The notes under the pieces were generated by a model that worked only from the letters and a program-made list of their open reading frames with translations, made no database searches and was not told the DNA's origin. Shown piece after piece: positions 1 through 8,999 of a stretch of DNA of 40,060 nt. Each line of letters opens with the position of its first letter. The stretch's first letter is position 1. The position numbers and the translations under genes are program-made. This DNA comes from HGM04593 sp045660825 (lineage in GTDB: Bacteria > Bacteroidota > Bacteroidia > Bacteroidales > Bacteroidaceae). The stretch spans positions 1-40,060 of the forward strand of contig JAZREN010000001.1 in the NCBI GenBank assembly GCA_045660825.1, given 5' to 3'.

Positions 1-1443
1 TATCACAGCGAGCCACGTGTTGGAACGACCAAGCGCAGTGGCTACTACGTTCTTAACGAAACACTCAAGAACAGTGCTACCGTCAAGGCTATCGCCATTA
101 GAGTTGACGGAGAAACAGTTTACCAGAGCGATGTTGTAGAGGCCAAATACATTGTATCACCTACCAAACCCTATGTACCTGCAGCATCAATCACAAGCGG
201 AGAGAGATATGCATTCGTGGCAAATGACAGCGTTGCCGATTTCCTTTTCGGTGCTACAAAAGGTAATTTGCAGAGTCGAGCAATCTCAAGCAAATATGAC
301 AAGTACATCGAGACCATCGAGTACAATGCATTTACATTCACAAGCACCGATGGCGGTTACACAATCCAGGATGCAGAGGAGAGATATATGTATCTGGCAA
401 GCAATGACGGCAAGGTTTCATTTGCAGCAGAAAAGCCAGCAACCGGCGCTGTTTGGAGCGTGACAATTGAGAACGGACAGGCTACTATAAAGAACGGCAA
501 CAGTACCCTCTACTATTCAACAGCCGACGACATCTTCGGTTGCTATGCCGAGAAGACCGATGACATGGTACTCCCATCGGTATACATGGTACGCGAATAC
601 CCCAAGGCAACAATCACTCCCGAGAATGGAAGCTATGTACAGGGATTGAAAGAATTCACCATCACATGCGACGAGGGTATTGCCGTTTCTAGCGATTTCA
701 GCCTCAAAGCACAGAGTGGCCAGAGAGAGGACCGCACATACGAGATTGACAAGACATACAACTGCACACAGGTTGACGAGAACACATTGAAGTTCACAAT
801 AGACGAGGAGTTGGTATCTGTTGACAACATCAAAATAGACCTCATCATCACCGGCGACATTATCCTGAACCCCGAGGGTATGGGCTACAAACACCCTATC
901 AAGGGAAGATGGATCCGCAGCATATACTCGTACACTCACATTGGTTCAGCGGCAGCCGCAACAATAATCAGCGTGGAGCCAGCCAATGGCAGCAAGGTTG
1001 AGTCTTTGAGCTACATCCTTTTTACCTTCAACAACATTGCCACAACTGTAGATACGTCAAAGGAGGCAAAACTGTACAAGGAGGGAAGCGATGAGACAAT
1101 TCCTTTCACATTCACCAACCTCAAAGAGGACGGCACACACGTGGCACAGGAGCAGGGCGGCCTTTTGCTTGACACTCCTGTAACCGAGAACGGCACATAC
1201 ATCCTTGAGATTGCCGACGGTTATTTTGTAGACCGCAACTCAAAGGAGATGAAAGGTATTACCATCAAATATATTGTAGAGAACGAAACCGGCATTGAGG
1301 AGATTATTGCTAACGGAGAGAACGGTTGGGTTGTATACAAGACAAACGGTATCAAGGTTCTTGAAACCATGGATGCAAGCAAGGTCAACGCTTTGCCCGC
1401 CGGCATCTACATCGTAAACGGCATAAAGACTGTTATTAAGTAA
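1..1443 (+). CDS. Secreted multidomain surface protein, C-terminal part (5' end outside window)
   Basis: The reading frame is open from the first base to the TAA at 1441-1443, so about 480 residues of a longer protein are visible; the first in-frame ATG (217) lies in the middle of a domain and is not the start. The first ~60 residues resemble the beta-strand-rich chitobiase/hexosaminidase C-terminal type domain. Residues about 65-190 form a region like the ricin/lectin-like modules common in Bacteroidales secreted enzymes (it reads 'YMYLASNDGKVSFA'). Then come two Ig-like stretches. The last ~50 residues, beginning at GIEEI and ending LPAGIYIVNGIKTVIK, look like a type IX secretion C-terminal sorting domain. 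The catalytic part, if any, lies outside the window, so the enzymatic role is unknown. Export and surface location are inferred from the C-terminus. Confidence 0.8.
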   Translation, partial: YHSEPRVGTTKRSGYYVLNETLKNSATVKAIAIRVDGETVYQSDVVEAKYIVSPTKPYVPAASITSGERYAFVANDSVADFLFGATKGNLQSRAISSKYDKYIETIEYNAFTFTSTDGGYTIQDAEERYMYLASNDGKVSFAAEKPATGAVWSVTIENGQATIKNGNSTLYYSTADDIFGCYAEKTDDMVLPSVYMVREYPKATITPENGSYVQGLKEFTITCDEGIAVSSDFSLKAQSGQREDRTYEIDKTYNCTQVDENTLKFTIDEELVSVDNIKIDLIITGDIILNPEGMGYKHPIKGRWIRSIYSYTHIGSAAAATIISVEPANGSKVESLSYILFTFNNIATTVDTSKEAKLYKEGSDETIPFTFTNLKEDGTHVAQEQGGLLLDTPVTENGTYILEIADGYFVDRNSKEMKGITIKYIVENETGIEEIIANGENGWVVYKTNGIKVLETMDASKVNALPAGIYIVNGIKTVIK

Positions 1444-1460
1444 ACATAATGACAACCGGT

Positions 1461-1490
1461 CAATGAAGGGTGCAGCGGCACCCTTCATTG
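1461..1490 (+). terminator. Hairpin between surface protein and M23 lipoprotein gene
   Basis: A perfect 12-bp stem (1461-1472 with 1479-1490, arm CAATGAAGGGTG) closes a 6-base loop directly after the stop codon at 1443. No clear T-run follows (CGTATAATAG), so termination may be partial. It sits 16 bp before the next start codon. Confidence 0.55.
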
Positions 1491-1506
1491 CGTATAATAG
1501 ATACTA

Positions 1507-2799
1507 ATGAAAATAGCATTCAGTAACATAAGGACTGCAACAGCTATCGGACTCATTGCACTTGCACAGTGCCTTGCCGGTTGCTCGGGCACACATACCA
1601 ACGACACCGCCCAAGCTGAAGACGACGTTGCGACAGAGCAAGAAGAAAAGGTTGTTGTAATGAAATATGACCTTCCGATAGAGAATTTTGCCGTCACCTA
1701 TGACACCATAAAACCCAAGCAGACTATAGCCGACCTGCTCTATGGCCTTGGATTCAATGCAAACCAGATACACAAGCTCACACAATGCCCGGACAGCATC
1801 TTCAACGTACGCAAGATACGCCCTGGACAGGCATGCGCCCTGCTGTGCGACAAGGACAGCGCCGCCACTCCACGATATTTTATCTATGAGGAGAGCGCAA
1901 AATCATATATCACTTTCGACATAGCCAACGACTATAAGGCCGAGCGCAAACACAAGCCTGTAGAGTGGCGAGAGAGCGAAGTTGCCGGTACTGTAAAGTC
2001 ATCGCTGTGGTTTGCAATGGAGGATAACAACGCATCACCGTTGCTTGCTGTAGAGATGTCGCATATCTTCGGTTGGTCAATAGACTTTTTCGGCATTCAG
2101 CAAGGCGATGAATTCCGCGCGATATATGCACAGGAATATGTCGAGGATACACCACTGAACAACTACCGCATATTGGCAGCATCGTTCAAGGCATCGAACA
2201 ACCTTGTATATGCCATACCTTTCACACAGGCCGGCGAGGAGCTTTTCTACAACAGTGACGGCAACAGCCTTGAGGGTGCGTTCCTGAAAGCGCCACTCGA
2301 CTATTACCGCATATCGTCAAAGTTCTCGAACAGCCGTTACCACCCTGTGCTGAAGCGCCACCGTGCACACCACGGCGTGGACTATGCAGCCCCCAAGGGA
2401 ACACCGGTATATGCCATTGGTAGCGGAAAGGTCATAAAGAAAGCCTACCAGGCGAATGGTGCTGGTTACTATTTGAAGATTCGCCACAACGCCACCTATA
2501 CAACAAGCTACATGCACCTCTCTGGCTATGCCAAAGGATTGAAGGAGGGCGATTATGTGAAGCAGAAACAGGTCATCGGCTACGTTGGTTCTACAGGCCT
2601 TTCAACAGGTCCTCACCTCGATTTCCGCGTATATGAGAACGGCAAGCCCATCAACCCGCTGACAATAAAGTCGCAGCCCAAAATGCCAATCAGCGAAGAG
2701 AACAAGGCGGCTTTTGCCATTGTATGCGATTCGCTTGTACAGCGCCTTGCTGCTATTCCGATGGCAACAACAGTTACAGCGAACGATTCTATAAGGTAA
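1507..2799 (+). CDS. M23 (LytM/MepM-like) peptidoglycan endopeptidase lipoprotein
   Basis: The 430-residue protein starts with a lipoprotein signal: a hydrophobic stretch ending in lipobox LAGC, with the lipidated Cys near residue 25. Residues about 50-270 match the layout of the N-terminal domains of MepM/Csd3-type enzymes. The peptidase domain covers about 280-395. Visible metal and catalytic positions are H288 and D292 (HHGVD, the HxxxD motif), H337 (YMHL) and H370 in GPHLD. The second histidine of the usual HxH motif, a zinc ligand in LytM, is Asp372 here. The family cuts peptide cross-links in peptidoglycan, and this protein would act in the periplasm on a lipid anchor. It is followed by a strong terminator, so it is probably transcribed alone or with the gene upstream. 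An Asp ligand or loss of activity are both possible. Confidence 0.88.
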   Translation: MKIAFSNIRTATAIGLIALAQCLAGCSGTHTNDTAQAEDDVATEQEEKVVVMKYDLPIENFAVTYDTIKPKQTIADLLYGLGFNANQIHKLTQCPDSIFNVRKIRPGQACALLCDKDSAATPRYFIYEESAKSYITFDIANDYKAERKHKPVEWRESEVAGTVKSSLWFAMEDNNASPLLAVEMSHIFGWSIDFFGIQQGDEFRAIYAQEYVEDTPLNNYRILAASFKASNNLVYAIPFTQAGEELFYNSDGNSLEGAFLKAPLDYYRISSKFSNSRYHPVLKRHRAHHGVDYAAPKGTPVYAIGSGKVIKKAYQANGAGYYLKIRHNATYTTSYMHLSGYAKGLKEGDYVKQKQVIGYVGSTGLSTGPHLDFRVYENGKPINPLTIKSQPKMPISEENKAAFAIVCDSLVQRLAAIPMATTVTANDSIR

Positions 2800-2820
2800 T
2801 ACGTCATACCTTTTATTAGC

Positions 2821-2862
2821 AAAACCCGGATGGCCCAATTTCTTTTGGCCACCCGGGTTTTT
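2821..2862 (+). terminator. Rho-independent terminator after M23 gene
   Basis: The AAACCCGG arm pairs with CCGGGTTT and an inner TGGCC/GGCCA stem extends it, with one A/C mismatch between the two. T-rich sequence follows on the plus strand and A-rich sequence precedes it, so it could also serve the convergent DUF4491 gene. Confidence 0.8.
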
Positions 2863-2907
2863 AAAAATGCCGAATAGAAAGAGCTGCTTTTAGTCAGCCC
2901 CATTACT

Positions 2908-3201
2908 CTATTTCTTTCTTTTGGGATTTTCCGGAAACCATCCCTTTTCCACTCTTTTCTTCTGTTGGAACACCTCGCCTATGCTCCAAAAAGAGGAGAA
3001 TGCCACAACACCCAAAAGTATTGAGATTATAAGCTCCGAAACCAACAACGATGCTATGGCCGACAGTATGCCAAGCAAAAGAAAGAGCCACCAGCTCTTT
3101 ACACCTATGTAATATTCAGCCTTTATCACCAATGGATGGAACAGACCTATAATCAAGAATGTGGCTACGCCTATGATTATTCCCGAGACATTAAAATTCA
3201 T
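2908..3201 (-). CDS. DUF4491 small membrane protein
   Basis: This 97-residue protein has three or four hydrophobic helices (about residues 5-24, 35-52, 55-72) and a positively charged tail ending ENPKRKK. The N-terminal stretch with 'FLIIGLFHPLVIKAEYY' and the tail 'KRVEKGWFPENPKRK' match what I know of DUF4491, a Bacteroidetes-enriched inner-membrane family of unknown function. The length is the family's usual one. It lies 77 bp downstream of the beta-galactosidase gene on the same strand, but a hairpin at 3231-3265 separates them. Its function is unknown. Confidence 0.85.
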   Translation of the reverse strand: MNFNVSGIIIGVATFLIIGLFHPLVIKAEYYIGVKSWWLFLLLGILSAIASLLVSELIISILLGVVAFSSFWSIGEVFQQKKRVEKGWFPENPKRKK

Positions 3202-3230
3202 ATTACAGACTATTTGCTTTTAAACAACAC

Positions 3231-3265
3231 AATCCGAGTCTGGTTCAACGAACCGGGCTCGGATT
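3231..3265 (-). terminator. Hairpin after beta-galactosidase gene
   Basis: AATCCGAG (3231-3238) pairs with CTCGGATT (3258-3265), and an inner GGTT/AACC stem with G-U pairs extends it. On the minus strand the hairpin lies 13 bp after the GH2 stop codon; the following sequence is only moderately T-rich (GTGTTGTTT). Confidence 0.55.
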
Positions 3266-3278
3266 GCATGAGAATATT

Positions 3279-6200
3279 TTACCATTTGACAAACCTGTGT
3301 GTACGCACCGCACCATTCTCCTTTATGACGAGAATGTAGGCACCCACTGGTTGGCCTGCAAGTGATATCACAGCCCCGTTACCGTTGGCAACAGCCTTGC
3401 CCACAGACACGCCACCCAAATTATACACTGCTACAGTTGCACCGGCAGCTACACCATTACATTCCACAGTCTGTGCCGCCTTGTCATATTCTACTTCACA
3501 GCCATTCACGCCAACCTCACCGATACCGGTCTCGGCACCGTTGATTGTGCTGATGCGCAATGTATGTGTGAATTTCTGACCTGAAGGACAGTGATACTGG
3601 CTCTCGGTACCCGGGCCACAGCTTCCGTTACCCAAACCGCGCTGCATGTAATCGAATGTAGCATACACAACATCGTCCTTCTTCAAGTCCCAAGGGTGAA
3701 GCTGTGGGGTAAGATACTGACGCTGGTCGTAGTGTGAAAGCGAGAACGAAACCTGTCCCTGAGCTTCAATCTTGATTGTGTTGCCATTTTCGGGGTTCCA
3801 CATTGTGAGGTCGCGCAATGCCAGGCGGTTGCCGTGTGACTGTGGGTGTGGATACATCTCGAACATATCATCTACTGTTGTTGTGTAACGGCCAAGGAAA
3901 GAGCCTGTCTGACGGTCGATATAGTTCTCCCAAGGTCCCTTTGCATAATACTCGACATTCTCAAAGCCTGCGGGGAACAGCATGTCGAGACCAATGCGAC
4001 GCAAACCAGTTGCCTGTGGGTTATACTCGACTTTCATATCCACTACTCCGCTTGAATATATTGAATAGGTAATCACATAGGGACAACGGGCATGATTCGC
4101 TTCTACAACGACATTACAGGTCTTGCCATCGCCCGAACGGGCACTGGTAATTGTTGTAGAATTGATGGTCGCCAACTTGTCGCCAAAGTTATGCTCACCA
4201 TAAGGGCTTTCGTTTTCAATCCAACGGATATTGCTGTAGATAGGATATTTCCCTGGCTCAATAACCTGCACTCCATTGGCAATCCACTCGGTAATGAAGC
4301 CTCTGCTATCGAGTTTGAAACTGATTCTGCTGTTTGACACAGATATTCCGTTGCTCTTGTCAACAGTGAGTGTCTCATCACCCTGTGCAACACTCTTCAA
4401 TGTGCCACGCTCCTGCAATATGAACTGCTCGCTTGCCATTGGATAACCGGCCTCGCACCAATCCTCGGCATCCTTTGTAAGCAGTTCCACATTAAGGGCA
4501 TATTCATTACCCTGCTCCATTGAGGTGCCGAATGACAAAGGCACAGCAGCTGTAGCACCGGGAGTTGCAGACGGCATGGCAACAGTCTTGGACTCAACTA
4601 CACTACCATTGCACAGCAACGAATAGCGCAATGTAAAGTTATCGAGGTTTGTAAAATTATACTTGTTCTTGATTTGAAGCGTGCCGTTGCTGTATGTGAA
4701 TTTCGCATACTGGTAAACCTTCTTCACCTCGGTGAGCTTTGCAGTCCATGCACGGTCGGCAGTAATGACACCATTGTTGCAGAAATTACCCTGGTGAGGA
4801 CCGGGATAGTCGTAACCTGTGGTATAGTGTGGGAAATCATTCTTCTCAAGCACACCGCTCTTAACTGCCTGCGGGTCGTAGATTGACTGGTCTACCCAAT
4901 CCCATATACAACCACCGATACCATAATTGCTGCCTTCGATAATATCCCAATAATCCTGCAGGTTACCTACTGCGTTACCCATTGCATGGGCATACTCGCA
5001 AAGGAAGAAAGGCTCACCACCGATGCTGCTGTTGCAATGGTTGCGTGTATAGGAAAGATTTGGATACATCTTTGAATCGAAATCGGTGTTCTTCGCCGAG
5101 TTTACGTTCGAGTAGCCCTCATAGTGTACAGGACGCGAATCCAGTGCCTTGGTTGCAGAGTATGTAGCATCGAAGTTCACGCCAGTACCCGACTCGTTAC
5201 CGAGTGACCAGAACACCACTGAAGGATGGTTGCGGTCACGTATCACCATGCGCACTGTGCGGTCGACATACTGAGCCTGCCATGTGGGATCGTTAGAGAT
5301 GCTGTTGTCCTTCTTGTCGCTCCAGCTCTTGTGACACTCCACATCGGCCTCGTCCATCACATAAAGACCATAATAATCGAACATCGCGTACATCTTGGCA
5401 GCACGGGGATAGTGGCTTGCACGCACAAGGTTCACATTGGCCTGCTTCATAAGCTCGATATCCCTGAACATTGTGGCAACATCCATTGTGCGGCCGTAAA
5501 GCGGATGTGTATCCTGTGTATTCACACCCTTGAAATATACACGCTGACCATTGATGAGCACCACACCGTTCTTTATCTCAATGGTGCGGAATCCATACTT
5601 TGTAGAGAATACCATCTCCTCGTTGTCGGCAGCATCCTTTTGACGCACAATGACTGTATAGAGGTTGGGAGTCTCAGATGTCCATGCCAATAGAGATGAA
5701 AGAGTGTCAAATGTAATATTCTTCTTCATGCTCTTGACACCGGCTGCCAACTCCACAGCCTCGCTCTTTGTTGCCACTACACCACCATCGGGAGCAACAA
5801 GTTCTACCTCAATAACCTTGCTTGCAGCCTCGCCGCTGCGGTTATCAATCTCAAGCGCAACATTCATGCTGCCGCCATTGTATGTAGAGTTGAGTTTGCT
5901 TGTAATATAATGGTCGCTCACAAAAGCCTTTGGTGTTGCATAGAGATATACATCACGGTGCATACCGCTCATGTGGAACATATCCTGCCCCTCGAGGTAA
6001 GATGCATCACTCCAACGGAACACCTGCACACAGATGTTGTTCTCGCCTGTATGTACATGGGCACTCAAGTCAAACTCGTGGTCATTGTTACCGCCCTGAG
6101 TATAACCTACATATTCACCGTTCACCCACACGAATGCGGCACTGTAGAGACCGTCGAAATGGAGGAATACATTCTTTGCATCCCAACCTGCAGGCAAAGT

Positions 6201-7544
6201 AAAGGTGCGGCGGTATGAGCCTACAGGATTGTCGCCAACGCCTGCAACCTTATTTTCGATATAAGGGGGATTATTGAGGAATGCATACTCAACATTAACA
6301 TAGAGTGGGAGGTCGTAGCCCTTCATCTCCCAGCACGACGGCACCTCTATATTGTCCCAAGCAGAGACATCGGCATCGTTGCCCCAGAAATCATTCTCAC
6401 CCGGACGTTCAGAGGGTTCGGGAACGAGGTTGAACTTCCATGTACCGTTGAGTGACAGGTAGTCGGCCTTTTCCGGAGTAAGCCATGCCTTGTTGTAATT
6501 CACATCGGCCTTCATGGCATCTGTAGAGGTGTAGGGGATGAATGTAGCGCGTGCAGCCTCCTTGTTCTCCTCATAGACCTGCTGGTTTTCCCAATAGTCG
6601 CCCACCGGACCTGCAGCCACAGTAAAGAAGAACTTGCTGTAATCACCATCCTTGTCAGATGAAGCAATGAGTTTATCACCACTTACCTTTATATAGAACT
6701 TAGTACCCTTATATAATCCTGTAAGATAGAAATAACCGTCACCGGCCTCTTCAAGAATCACATTCTGGTTCTCATTACCTGTTTCAGTGGTATATACAAG
6801 CGGAGTTCTGTCGCCATTGAGGAACATATCCATTGACATATTGCAACTGTTCGATGTCAATATCAAGCCTGTTTTACCATTAGAGACTCTCCAAGTCTGG
6901 GTATTATCACCCTCAACGTAAGGTTTCACGTCAATGAGATCAGCAGGCTCTGCGTCAGCAGAAATTGTCAGCACGTTCTTTGTAGCAACGTTGCTTATTA
7001 CATAGCTCTTGCCGGCATAGACCTTGGCCTGTGAGAACTGCTTGCCGGTATTGTGGAAGAAGTAGAGAATATCCTGGTCGGCAAATTCTGTGAGCATCAT
7101 GGGATATCCATCGGCCGAGGGTGCAAGGTACTGATAGGGGTTCGATGCATTTGCCATGCGGTTGTAGCCATCGCCTGGAGCCACAATCTTGAAACGCTGG
7201 TTGGGGTTTGCAGGCTCATAGTTCCACTGCACGGGATGACCCACGCCCGGAGCCATATCAAGCGCCTTGCCCGATGTAGGGTTCACGAATGAAAAGACTC
7301 CATCGGTCTCAGTTGGGTACATGGCCCACTCCTGTCCGGCACTGGCCTCATTGCCGTCGGCAAAGATTATTCGTGCATCATTGTTTACATTGTCACCATT
7401 GGAAAGGAATTTTCCGTTGGCGAAATTCTCGATACGATAAACCGTAACTTTTTCAACTGTCGGTTCCAGTTCCTGGGCTGCAAGTTGCTGCAATGGAATA
7501 AACAATGCCAGCAATGCCCAAAAGAGATGAGATGTTTTTTTCAT
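3279..7544 (-). CDS. GH2 beta-galactosidase with N-terminal lectin-like domains and C-terminal sorting domain
   Basis: This is a 1421-residue secreted enzyme. A signal peptide occupies residues 1-24 (cleavage near LAAQ). Residues about 30-330 are ricin-like/beta-trefoil repeats. The GH2 sugar-binding domain begins near 360 (SLNGTWKFNL), then the Ig-like domain, then the TIM barrel (about 665-960) and a beta-galactosidase small-chain-like domain (about 1065-1330). The catalytic acid/base is E784 in SLGNESG and the nucleophile is E850 in FLCEYAHAMGN, both in the LacZ-type context. The last ~75 residues (GIGEVG to HRFVKW) look like a type IX sorting domain. The expected reaction is hydrolysis of terminal beta-D-galactosides at the cell surface or in the periplasm. 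It is divergent from the fucosidase gene at 7675. At 1421 residues it is much longer than LacZ (about 1020), owing to the added ends. The precise substrate is not readable from sequence. Confidence 0.93.
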   Translation of the reverse strand: MKKTSHLFWALLALFIPLQQLAAQELEPTVEKVTVYRIENFANGKFLSNGDNVNNDARIIFADGNEASAGQEWAMYPTETDGVFSFVNPTSGKALDMAPGVGHPVQWNYEPANPNQRFKIVAPGDGYNRMANASNPYQYLAPSADGYPMMLTEFADQDILYFFHNTGKQFSQAKVYAGKSYVISNVATKNVLTISADAEPADLIDVKPYVEGDNTQTWRVSNGKTGLILTSNSCNMSMDMFLNGDRTPLVYTTETGNENQNVILEEAGDGYFYLTGLYKGTKFYIKVSGDKLIASSDKDGDYSKFFFTVAAGPVGDYWENQQVYEENKEAARATFIPYTSTDAMKADVNYNKAWLTPEKADYLSLNGTWKFNLVPEPSERPGENDFWGNDADVSAWDNIEVPSCWEMKGYDLPLYVNVEYAFLNNPPYIENKVAGVGDNPVGSYRRTFTLPAGWDAKNVFLHFDGLYSAAFVWVNGEYVGYTQGGNNDHEFDLSAHVHTGENNICVQVFRWSDASYLEGQDMFHMSGMHRDVYLYATPKAFVSDHYITSKLNSTYNGGSMNVALEIDNRSGEAASKVIEVELVAPDGGVVATKSEAVELAAGVKSMKKNITFDTLSSLLAWTSETPNLYTVIVRQKDAADNEEMVFSTKYGFRTIEIKNGVVLINGQRVYFKGVNTQDTHPLYGRTMDVATMFRDIELMKQANVNLVRASHYPRAAKMYAMFDYYGLYVMDEADVECHKSWSDKKDNSISNDPTWQAQYVDRTVRMVIRDRNHPSVVFWSLGNESGTGVNFDATYSATKALDSRPVHYEGYSNVNSAKNTDFDSKMYPNLSYTRNHCNSSIGGEPFFLCEYAHAMGNAVGNLQDYWDIIEGSNYGIGGCIWDWVDQSIYDPQAVKSGVLEKNDFPHYTTGYDYPGPHQGNFCNNGVITADRAWTAKLTEVKKVYQYAKFTYSNGTLQIKNKYNFTNLDNFTLRYSLLCNGSVVESKTVAMPSATPGATAAVPLSFGTSMEQGNEYALNVELLTKDAEDWCEAGYPMASEQFILQERGTLKSVAQGDETLTVDKSNGISVSNSRISFKLDSRGFITEWIANGVQVIEPGKYPIYSNIRWIENESPYGEHNFGDKLATINSTTITSARSGDGKTCNVVVEANHARCPYVITYSIYSSGVVDMKVEYNPQATGLRRIGLDMLFPAGFENVEYYAKGPWENYIDRQTGSFLGRYTTTVDDMFEMYPHPQSHGNRLALRDLTMWNPENGNTIKIEAQGQVSFSLSHYDQRQYLTPQLHPWDLKKDDVVYATFDYMQRGLGNGSCGPGTESQYHCPSGQKFTHTLRISTINGAETGIGEVGVNGCEVEYDKAAQTVECNGVAAGATVAVYNLGGVSVGKAVANGNGAVISLAGQPVGAYILVIKENGAVRTHRFVKW

Positions 7545-7578
7545 ATTATAGTTTTATTGAATCGTTTTTTCACAATTA

Positions 7579-7607
7579 CAAAAATAGTACAAAATGATTA
7601 AAACAAA
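7579..7607 (-). promoter_or_regulatory. Bacteroidetes-type promoter for GH2 gene
   Basis: Read on the minus strand, the -7 box TATTTTTG is at 7586-7579 and a TTTG at 7607-7604 lies 17 bp upstream, slightly closer than the usual 19-21 bp. The start codon is about 35 bp downstream of the -7 box. Confidence 0.5.
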
Positions 7608-7614
7608 AGAATTA

Positions 7615-7646
7615 TTTGTCCTTTTCACTATCATAATATATTTTTG
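7615..7646 (+). promoter_or_regulatory. Bacteroidetes-type promoter for fucosidase gene
   Basis: TTTG (7615-7618) is followed after 20 bp by TATTTTTG (7639-7646), which fits the Bacteroides -33/-7 consensus at its usual spacing. The start codon at 7675 lies 28 bp downstream. It partly faces the GH2 promoter, so the two genes share a 130-bp control region. Confidence 0.6.
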
Positions 7647-7674
7647 CATAAAAGGATAAATAAAGACACACGAT

Positions 7675-8991
7675 ATGAAATCAATCAAAAGATTTATGCA
7701 GACAGCAGTTGCAGCATTGCTGATTGTAGTGCCGACAGTTACAAAGGCACAGTACACACCCACTGCCGAGAACCTGAAATCGCGTCAGGAATTTGCCGAC
7801 AGCAAGTTCGGTATCTTCATACATTGGGGAATATACAGCATGTTCGCTCAGGGCGAATGGTACCTGCAGAACTACCCCATTGACAAGGCAGAGTATGCCA
7901 AGGCAGCCGATGCCTTCTACCCTCATCGTTTCAATGCAAAGGAGTGGGTTGCTGCCATAAAGGATGCCGGTGCAAAGTATATCTGCTTCACTAGCCGCCA
8001 CCACGACAGTTTCTCAATGTGGGACACTGAGCAGAGCGACTACAACATCGTTGACGCGACACCTTTCGGCCGCGATGTCATCAAGGAACTTGCCGAGGAG
8101 TGCCACAAGCAGGGCATCAGGTTGCACTTCTACTATTCACATATCGACTGGGCACGTGATGAATACCCCATCGGACGCACAGGAACACAGGTAATTGGCC
8201 GTGACAAGACAAAAGCCGACTGGCCTGCATACTACGAATTCATGAACAAGCAGCTCACCGAGTTGCTCACCAACTATGGCGAGATAGGTGCAATATGGTT
8301 CGACGGCAAGTGGGACCGCGACAAAGACAGCATACCTTTCAACTGGCAGCTTGACGAGCAGTATGCACTCATACACAGCCTGCAACCACAGTGCCTCATC
8401 GGCAACAACCACCACGAGACACCATTCCCGGGCGAGGATATCCAGATATTCGAACGCGACCTGCCGGGCGAGAACAAGGCCGGACTCAGCGGACAGAGCG
8501 TGAGCCGCCTGCCGCTTGAGACATGCCAGACCATGAACGGCATGTGGGGTTACAAGCTTGTTGATCAGAACTACAAGAGCACCGAGACACTCATCAGACT
8601 GCTTGTGAGCACATCGGGCAAAGGTGCAAACCTTTTGCTTAATGTGGGACCGCAGCCCAATGGCGAAATACCTGCAGCAGCCCTTGAGCGCATGAAGGAG
8701 ATGGGCGAATGGCTACGTGCCAACGGCGAGACCATATACGGCACAACAGCCGGCGACATCCCCGCACAGGATTGGGGTGTGACAACACGCAAGGGCAACC
8801 GCCTGTTTGTTCACATCTTCGACTGCAAGGAGAAGGAACTTACCCTGCCACTCGACTGCAAGGTAAAAAAGGCATTCACATATAGCGACAAGCAGCCTGT
8901 AAAGTTCAAGAAGACAAAGGAGGGTGTAAAGCTTATGTTCAACGAAGTGCCGAGTGGCATTGACTACATTGTGGAGCTGATAACAAAGTAA
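7675..8991 (+). CDS. GH29 alpha-L-fucosidase, secreted
   Basis: The 438-residue protein carries a signal peptide (residues 1-25, ending VTKAQ). The catalytic barrel shows the GH29 signatures 'FGIFIHWGIYSMF' near residue 45, 'TSRHHDSFSMWDT' near 104, and the WFDG motif whose D210 is the expected nucleophile. E282 in LPLETCQTMNG is the likely acid/base by position. A C-terminal beta-sandwich follows from about 360. Length is normal for a minimal GH29 enzyme without carbohydrate-binding modules. It removes alpha-L-fucose from glycans, most likely in the periplasm. The divergent beta-galactosidase suggests joint trimming of fucosylated galactosides. No SusC/SusD pair is adjacent. Linkage specificity cannot be read here. 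Confidence 0.93.
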   Translation: MKSIKRFMQTAVAALLIVVPTVTKAQYTPTAENLKSRQEFADSKFGIFIHWGIYSMFAQGEWYLQNYPIDKAEYAKAADAFYPHRFNAKEWVAAIKDAGAKYICFTSRHHDSFSMWDTEQSDYNIVDATPFGRDVIKELAEECHKQGIRLHFYYSHIDWARDEYPIGRTGTQVIGRDKTKADWPAYYEFMNKQLTELLTNYGEIGAIWFDGKWDRDKDSIPFNWQLDEQYALIHSLQPQCLIGNNHHETPFPGEDIQIFERDLPGENKAGLSGQSVSRLPLETCQTMNGMWGYKLVDQNYKSTETLIRLLVSTSGKGANLLLNVGPQPNGEIPAAALERMKEMGEWLRANGETIYGTTAGDIPAQDWGVTTRKGNRLFVHIFDCKEKELTLPLDCKVKKAFTYSDKQPVKFKKTKEGVKLMFNEVPSGIDYIVELITK

Positions 8992-8999
8992 CCATTATG

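Noticed and set aside
3279..8991. Complete polysaccharide utilisation locus
   Set aside because: Only two glycosidases are present; no SusC/SusD pair or hybrid two-component regulator is in the window.
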